Positions 6,657 to 8,802 of a stretch of 8,802 bases of DNA are shown one piece after another. Source of the stretch: JADFSZ01 sp022560555 [NCBI: PVC group bacterium] (GTDB taxonomy: Bacteria; GCA-001730085; JADFSZ01); NCBI GenBank assembly GCA_022560555.1, contig JADFSZ010000065.1:1-8802 (forward strand), given 5' to 3'. Within the stretch, counting starts at the first letter, position 1, and every line of letters begins with the position of its first letter. A model generated the notes under the pieces. It was not told the origin of the DNA and did not search any database. It saw only the letters and a list, made by a program, of their open reading frames with translations. Made by a program: the position numbers and the translations under genes.

Positions 6657-7393
6657 TTTTTTAGAGGAATTTTTTCTTGATGTTTGTCGCGCATAAGACA
6701 ACTCGACTGATATAGGGACTCAAACGTTCCGGCGTCTTTCCACCATCCGTCCAGAACATCATATGTCATAAGGGCCTCTTCGATATATTGATTGTTCACA
6801 TCCGTAATTTCAAGTTCACCGCGATTTGAGCGTTTCAAGGTCTTCACGATTTCAAAAACACGGGCATCATACATATAGATGCCGACAACGGCAAAACGGG
6901 AAGGAGCCTTTTTGGGCTTCTCGATAATACGCGCGATCTTTTCCCCCGAAAATTCAACAACCCCGAAACGCTCCGGATCTTCGACTTCTTTAATCAGGAT
7001 CTTTGCCCCTTCTTTTTGTTTGCTAAAACTTTGGACGGCGGCCTTAATGCTTTTTTGAACCATGTTGTCACCCAACACAACGATGACTTTTTCTCCCTGG
7101 CTAAATCCTTGAGCCAAAGAGAGGGCTTCGGCAATCCCGCCTTCTCCTTCCTGATACGCGTAATTGACGGAATCCAGTCCCAGATCTTTGCCGTTCCCGA
7201 GAAGGCGCATAAACTCACCGGAGGATGAGCCACCTGTAACAATCATGATATCCCGAATACCCGCTTCAACGAGAAGTTCGATCGGATAATAAATCATGGG
7301 TTTATTATAAACAGGAAGCAAATGCTTATTTGTGACTTTTGTAAGAGGCAATAAGCGGCTTCCTAATCCCCCGGCTAAAATAACTCCCCGCAT
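6653..7393 (-). CDS. rmlA: Glucose-1-phosphate thymidylyltransferase, short form
   Basis: This 246-residue nucleotidyltransferase makes dTDP-glucose from dTTP and glucose-1-phosphate, the first step of the pathway. The N-terminal signature is present as MRGVILAGGLGSRLLPLT with TNKHLLPVYNKPMIYYPIE after it. Also visible are YQEGEGGIAEAL (80-91), VLGDN (106-110), EKPKK (158-162), GELEITDVN (192-200) and WWKDAGTFESL (217-227). It is shorter than the roughly 290-residue classical RmlA and lacks the extra C-terminal region, but related short forms are common. I use ATG 7393-7391 because a strong GAGGAG (7406-7401) sits 7 bases upstream. A TTG at 7411 would place that site inside the gene. It follows the STAS gene after 21 bases. 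Confidence 0.95.
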   Translation of the reverse strand: MRGVILAGGLGSRLLPLTKVTNKHLLPVYNKPMIYYPIELLVEAGIRDIMIVTGGSSSGEFMRLLGNGKDLGLDSVNYAYQEGEGGIAEALSLAQGFSQGEKVIVVLGDNMVQKSIKAAVQSFSKQKEGAKILIKEVEDPERFGVVEFSGEKIARIIEKPKKAPSRFAVVGIYMYDARVFEIVKTLKRSNRGELEITDVNNQYIEEALMTYDVLDGWWKDAGTFESLYQSSCLMRDKHQEKIPLKK

Positions 7394-7414
7394 ACGTATT
7401 CTCCTCGTCAAATC

Positions 7415-7741
7415 TTATGAAATATTAAAAATACCATCTAACTTGGTGATCGTGAAAAGCTCCCGAATCGATGGTTTGAGGCCCGTAATTTTCACAGCCC
7501 CTTTGATAGCTTTCAGGCGATTCGAGATTGATATGAGCGTGCCGAGCATGCTGGATGACATGAATTCAACTTGAGAAAAATCGATGACAATTTTCTTATA
7601 CCCTTTTCGTATCGCTTCATCGGCTAGGCCTTTAATCACTTCCCCGGATTGAGGGGCCACGAGCCGGCTTTGTATAATGTTGATAAAAGCATAATCATCC
7701 CGATATTCCACAACAGCGACGCCTGAAAAGCCCTTTTCCAT
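7415..7741 (-). CDS. STAS-domain protein, anti-sigma factor antagonist-like
   Basis: This 108-residue single-domain protein of the SpoIIAA-like STAS family normally acts in a partner-switching cascade by binding an anti-sigma kinase and is controlled by serine phosphorylation. The core is IVIDFSQVEFMSSSMLGTLI (51-70). Ser62-Ser64 lie where SpoIIAA has its phosphorylated serine, and the Asp just before that serine in SpoIIAA is Ser here. The C-terminal KITGLKPSIRELFTITKLDGIFNI fits the family. Two starts are two codons apart. I prefer ATG 7741-7739, because GAGAGGAG (7755-7748) is then 6 bases away; for ATG 7747 it would touch the start codon. No kinase or phosphatase partner is in the window. 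It heads the rml-pur-exb run, and its link to those genes is unclear. Confidence 0.88.
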   Translation of the reverse strand: MEKGFSGVAVVEYRDDYAFINIIQSRLVAPQSGEVIKGLADEAIRKGYKKIVIDFSQVEFMSSSMLGTLISISNRLKAIKGAVKITGLKPSIRELFTITKLDGIFNIS

Positions 7742-7788
7742 AACCATCTCCTCTCAACTTCAACATAATACCCGCGACAACTTCACTG

Positions 7789-7800
7789 ATTAGATCTAAT
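7789..7800. promoter_or_regulatory. Perfect 12-bp palindrome upstream of the STAS gene
   Basis: ATTAGATCTAAT is a perfect dyad. Allowing one mismatch, the symmetry extends two more base pairs on each side. It lies about 48 bases before the STAS start and just downstream of the candidate minus-strand promoter, a plausible repressor-operator position. No known regulator motif is recognised. Confidence 0.35.
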
Positions 7801-7809
7801 GAGCTCAAC

Positions 7810-7838
7810 ATCTTATCAAGAATCCCTTCGAAGGCCAA
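7810..7838 (-). promoter_or_regulatory. Candidate promoter of the STAS-rml-purN-exb-birA run
   Basis: On the minus strand TTGGCC (7838-7833) and TAAGAT (7815-7810) are spaced by 17 bp, each matching the sigma70 consensus at 4/6. The start would fall near 7803, giving a leader of about 60 nt. It is weaker than the plus-strand promoter in the same gap. Confidence 0.3.
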
Positions 7839-7947
7839 TAGGTAAATTTTCAAGAAACTTATCGTCACACATGACTCTAGTAAAGTCAATAGGTTCCGAT
7901 CCAATCAGCCTTGATTTCCGGGCAAAGACATTTTTGAGTTTTTTCCT

Positions 7948-7976
7948 TTGAAATTATCATGCAAACTCACTATAAT
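7948..7976 (+). promoter_or_regulatory. Strong sigma70-type promoter for the V-ATPase operon
   Basis: TTGAAA (7948-7953) and a perfect TATAAT (7971-7976) are separated by exactly 17 bp. Transcription would begin around 7983-7985, leaving a 5' leader of about 97 nt that carries the palindromes at 8001-8012 and 8033-8042 and the hairpin before the start codon. This is the best promoter match in the window. Confidence 0.7.
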
Positions 7977-8000
7977 GTTCCCTCATTGCTATTAAAACGA

Positions 8001-8012
8001 GCTTAGCTAAGC
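8001..8012. promoter_or_regulatory. Perfect 12-bp palindrome in the ATPase leader
   Basis: GCTTAGCTAAGC is a perfect dyad about 16-18 bases after the expected transcription start. It could be an operator. As RNA the perfect dyad with no loop would fold poorly, so a DNA-binding role is the more natural reading. The regulator is unknown. Confidence 0.35.
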
Positions 8013-8032
8013 AGAAGATACCTTAATGATTT

Positions 8033-8042
8033 GATACGTATC
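8033..8042. promoter_or_regulatory. Second palindrome and inverted repeat in the ATPase leader
   Basis: GATACGTATC (8033-8042) is a perfect 10-bp dyad. In addition, AGATAC (8016-8021) can pair with GTATCT (8038-8043) across 16 bases, so the leader could fold in two ways. The function is not known. Confidence 0.25.
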
Positions 8043-8056
8043 TGTTTACGTTAAAA

Positions 8057-8075
8057 CCCATGCCGATGGGAGGAG
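8057..8075 (+). promoter_or_regulatory. Small hairpin overlapping the Shine-Dalgarno of the ATPase E gene
   Basis: CCCAT (8057-8061) pairs with ATGGG (8066-8070) around a GCCG loop. The last three bases of the stem are the first bases of the Shine-Dalgarno GGGAGGAG (8068-8075), which lies 6 bases before the ATG. The site is strong, and the hairpin could modestly restrict ribosome access. Confidence 0.4.
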
Positions 8076-8081
8076 ACATTT

Positions 8082-8693
8082 ATGGCTGACCAATTGCAGA
8101 CCTTGTTAGATAAAATTTATCAAGACAGTGTCCTCAAAGGGCAAAATGACGCGGACGAATTCATAAAAGAGGCCAAAAAAAAGGCCCACGCTCTCATTGA
8201 AGATGCCAAGAAAGAGGCCCAAGATCTCAGAAGCAAAACCGATAAAGAACTTGAAGAACTCAGGCGGAATGTTTCTTCAGAAATTCAATTGGCCAGCCGA
8301 CAAGCCATCAGCTCCTTAAAAAGTCAAATTATCGAATTGATCATCGCCAAAGCAACCCACGATTCGATCAAAAACACATTTACAGACCCAAAAACCCTCA
8401 CGGCATTCATACAAACGATTCTTGAGCATTGGAGGGGCGACCCTTCCAAAACAAACCTTGAACTTATTCTTCCGGAAACATTAAAAAAAGATTTGGAAAA
8501 AACCATTCGATCATCCTTGACCGGTGCCCTTAAGGAAAATCTAAAAATGACATTTTCCAAAGCCATCCAAGGAGGTTTTCAAATTCAACCGGAAGGCGAA
8601 ACCTATAAAATCAGTTTCACGGATGAAGATTTCGAGGAATTCTTAAAACAATTTCTTCGCCCAAAAACCAAAAAATTTCTTTTCGAAGAATAA
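8082..8693 (+). CDS. atpE: V-type ATP synthase/ATPase subunit E
   Basis: This 203-residue subunit of the peripheral stalk holds the V1/A1 catalytic head stationary relative to the membrane sector. The N-terminal half (about 1-95) is a long charged helix rich in Lys, Glu and Ala (e.g. EAKKKAHALIEDAKKEAQDLR), typical of the E/G stalk coiled coil. The C-terminal half is globular, with LELILPETLKKDLEK (126-140), GGFQIQPEG (164-172), and a final LRPKTKKFLFEE that resembles the end of other bacterial E subunits. The ATG has an excellent Shine-Dalgarno. The gene is first in its transcription unit. A DUF2764-like frame follows, as in chlamydial V-ATPase loci, so catalytic A and B subunits are expected beyond the window. 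ntpE is a synonym. Confidence 0.88.
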   Translation: MADQLQTLLDKIYQDSVLKGQNDADEFIKEAKKKAHALIEDAKKEAQDLRSKTDKELEELRRNVSSEIQLASRQAISSLKSQIIELIIAKATHDSIKNTFTDPKTLTAFIQTILEHWRGDPSKTNLELILPETLKKDLEKTIRSSLTGALKENLKMTFSKAIQGGFQIQPEGETYKISFTDEDFEEFLKQFLRPKTKKFLFEE

Positions 8694-8755
8694 ATTTTTT
8701 CATTGAATAAGTTTTTCATTTAATAAGTTTCCCATTTAATAAATTTTCCATTTGA
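8691..8755 (+). repeat. Four 16-bp tandem repeats after the ATPase E gene
   Basis: Starting with the stop codon, four degenerate units of about 16 bp each begin with TAA: 8691-8707 (17 bp), 8708-8723, 8724-8739 and 8740-8755. The consensus is close to TAAGTTTTTCATTTAA. They fill nearly the whole gap to the next gene. Read on the minus strand the units (TTATTAAATGAAAAAC) resemble the 17-bp units at 263-330 (TTTATTGAAAAA core). They have no spacers, so this is not a CRISPR array, and there is no hairpin typical of a terminator. Confidence 0.75.
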
Positions 8756-8765
8756 TAAACAAGCG

Positions 8766-8802
8766 ATGACAAACGAATATTATTACTTTATTTCAGGATT
8801 AC
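8766..8802 (+). CDS. Partial V-ATPase-associated protein, DUF2764-like N-terminus
   Basis: ATG at 8766 opens a frame running off the window with twelve codons visible (MTNEYYYFISGL). The tyrosine-rich YYYF followed by a small hydrophobic stretch is how DUF2764 proteins begin. In Chlamydia a DUF2764 gene sits between the E and A subunit genes of the V-ATPase. There is no clear Shine-Dalgarno in the repeat-rich upstream sequence. The fragment is very short, so the assignment rests mostly on position. Confidence 0.5.
   Translation, partial: MTNEYYYFISGL

Noticed and set aside
6657-6701. N-terminal extension of RmlB by 15 residues
   Set aside because: It would run inside rmlA, adds a Lys/Ser-rich tail before the usual MKACLITGGAGFIG start, and ignores the ATGA overlap at 6653-6656.
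7394-7411. TTG start six codons upstream of the chosen rmlA ATG
   Set aside because: The extension encodes the GAGGAG ribosome-binding site itself, which is correctly spaced for the ATG at 7393.
7695-7904. Minus-strand open frame of 69 codons overlapping the STAS start and its upstream region
   Set aside because: It begins with TTG without a Shine-Dalgarno, overlaps a well-supported STAS gene in another frame and spans the candidate promoter; no family resemblance.
8694-8765. Rho-independent terminator after atpE
   Set aside because: T-rich runs are present but no G+C-rich stem precedes them; the pattern is a tandem repeat, and the following gene is expected to be cotranscribed.

Overview
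The window reads as a compact bacterial chromosome segment of moderate, slightly A+T-rich composition. ATGA overlaps and gaps of a few tens of bases are common. An ExbB/ExbD/TonB set implies a Gram-negative envelope, and rmlA/B/D genes imply a dTDP-sugar pathway. A V-type (not F-type) ATPase subunit E gene is followed by a reading frame that starts like the DUF2764 protein found beside subunit E in Chlamydia. Together these suggest a member of the PVC group or a related candidate phylum such as Omnitrophota. This placement is inference from gene content and order, not from a marker tree.

Layout: (1) 1-167, minus strand: the N-terminus of a probable exported protein, running off the window. 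(2) 168-344: a divergent intergenic region with face-to-face candidate promoters that share one -10 box, then four 17-bp tandem repeats. (3) 345-1373, plus strand: an orphan membrane histidine kinase, whose 3' end overlaps birA by 31 bp. (4) 7741 down to 1343, minus strand: ten tightly packed genes, in transcription order STAS-domain protein, rmlA, rmlB, rmlD, purN, exbB, exbD, tonB, a 4-oxalocrotonate tautomerase-family protein, and birA. (5) 7742-8081: a divergent intergenic region with a strong sigma70-type promoter for the plus strand, a weaker one for the minus strand, and several short perfect palindromes. (6) 8082-8693, plus strand: V-type ATPase subunit E, then four 16-bp tandem repeats, then the first 12 codons of a probable DUF2764 protein.

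How the genes fit together: RmlA makes dTDP-glucose, RmlB makes the 4-keto-6-deoxy intermediate, and RmlD is a 4-keto reductase. The epimerase RmlC, needed between RmlB and RmlD for dTDP-L-rhamnose, is absent from the cluster. ExbB, ExbD and TonB would form a proton-motive-force-driven energiser for outer-membrane transport. PurN (purine synthesis), BirA (biotin attachment to carboxylases) and the tautomerase are metabolic passengers in the same run. The subunit E gene appears to open a V-ATPase operon that continues past the right edge.

I see no mobile element, CRISPR array, tRNA or rRNA. No clearly new multi-gene system is evident. The least explained features are the two short tandem-repeat arrays, the shared divergent -10, a mini-ORF overlapping the kinase start, the missing rmlC, and the palindromes between the STAS and ATPase operons.
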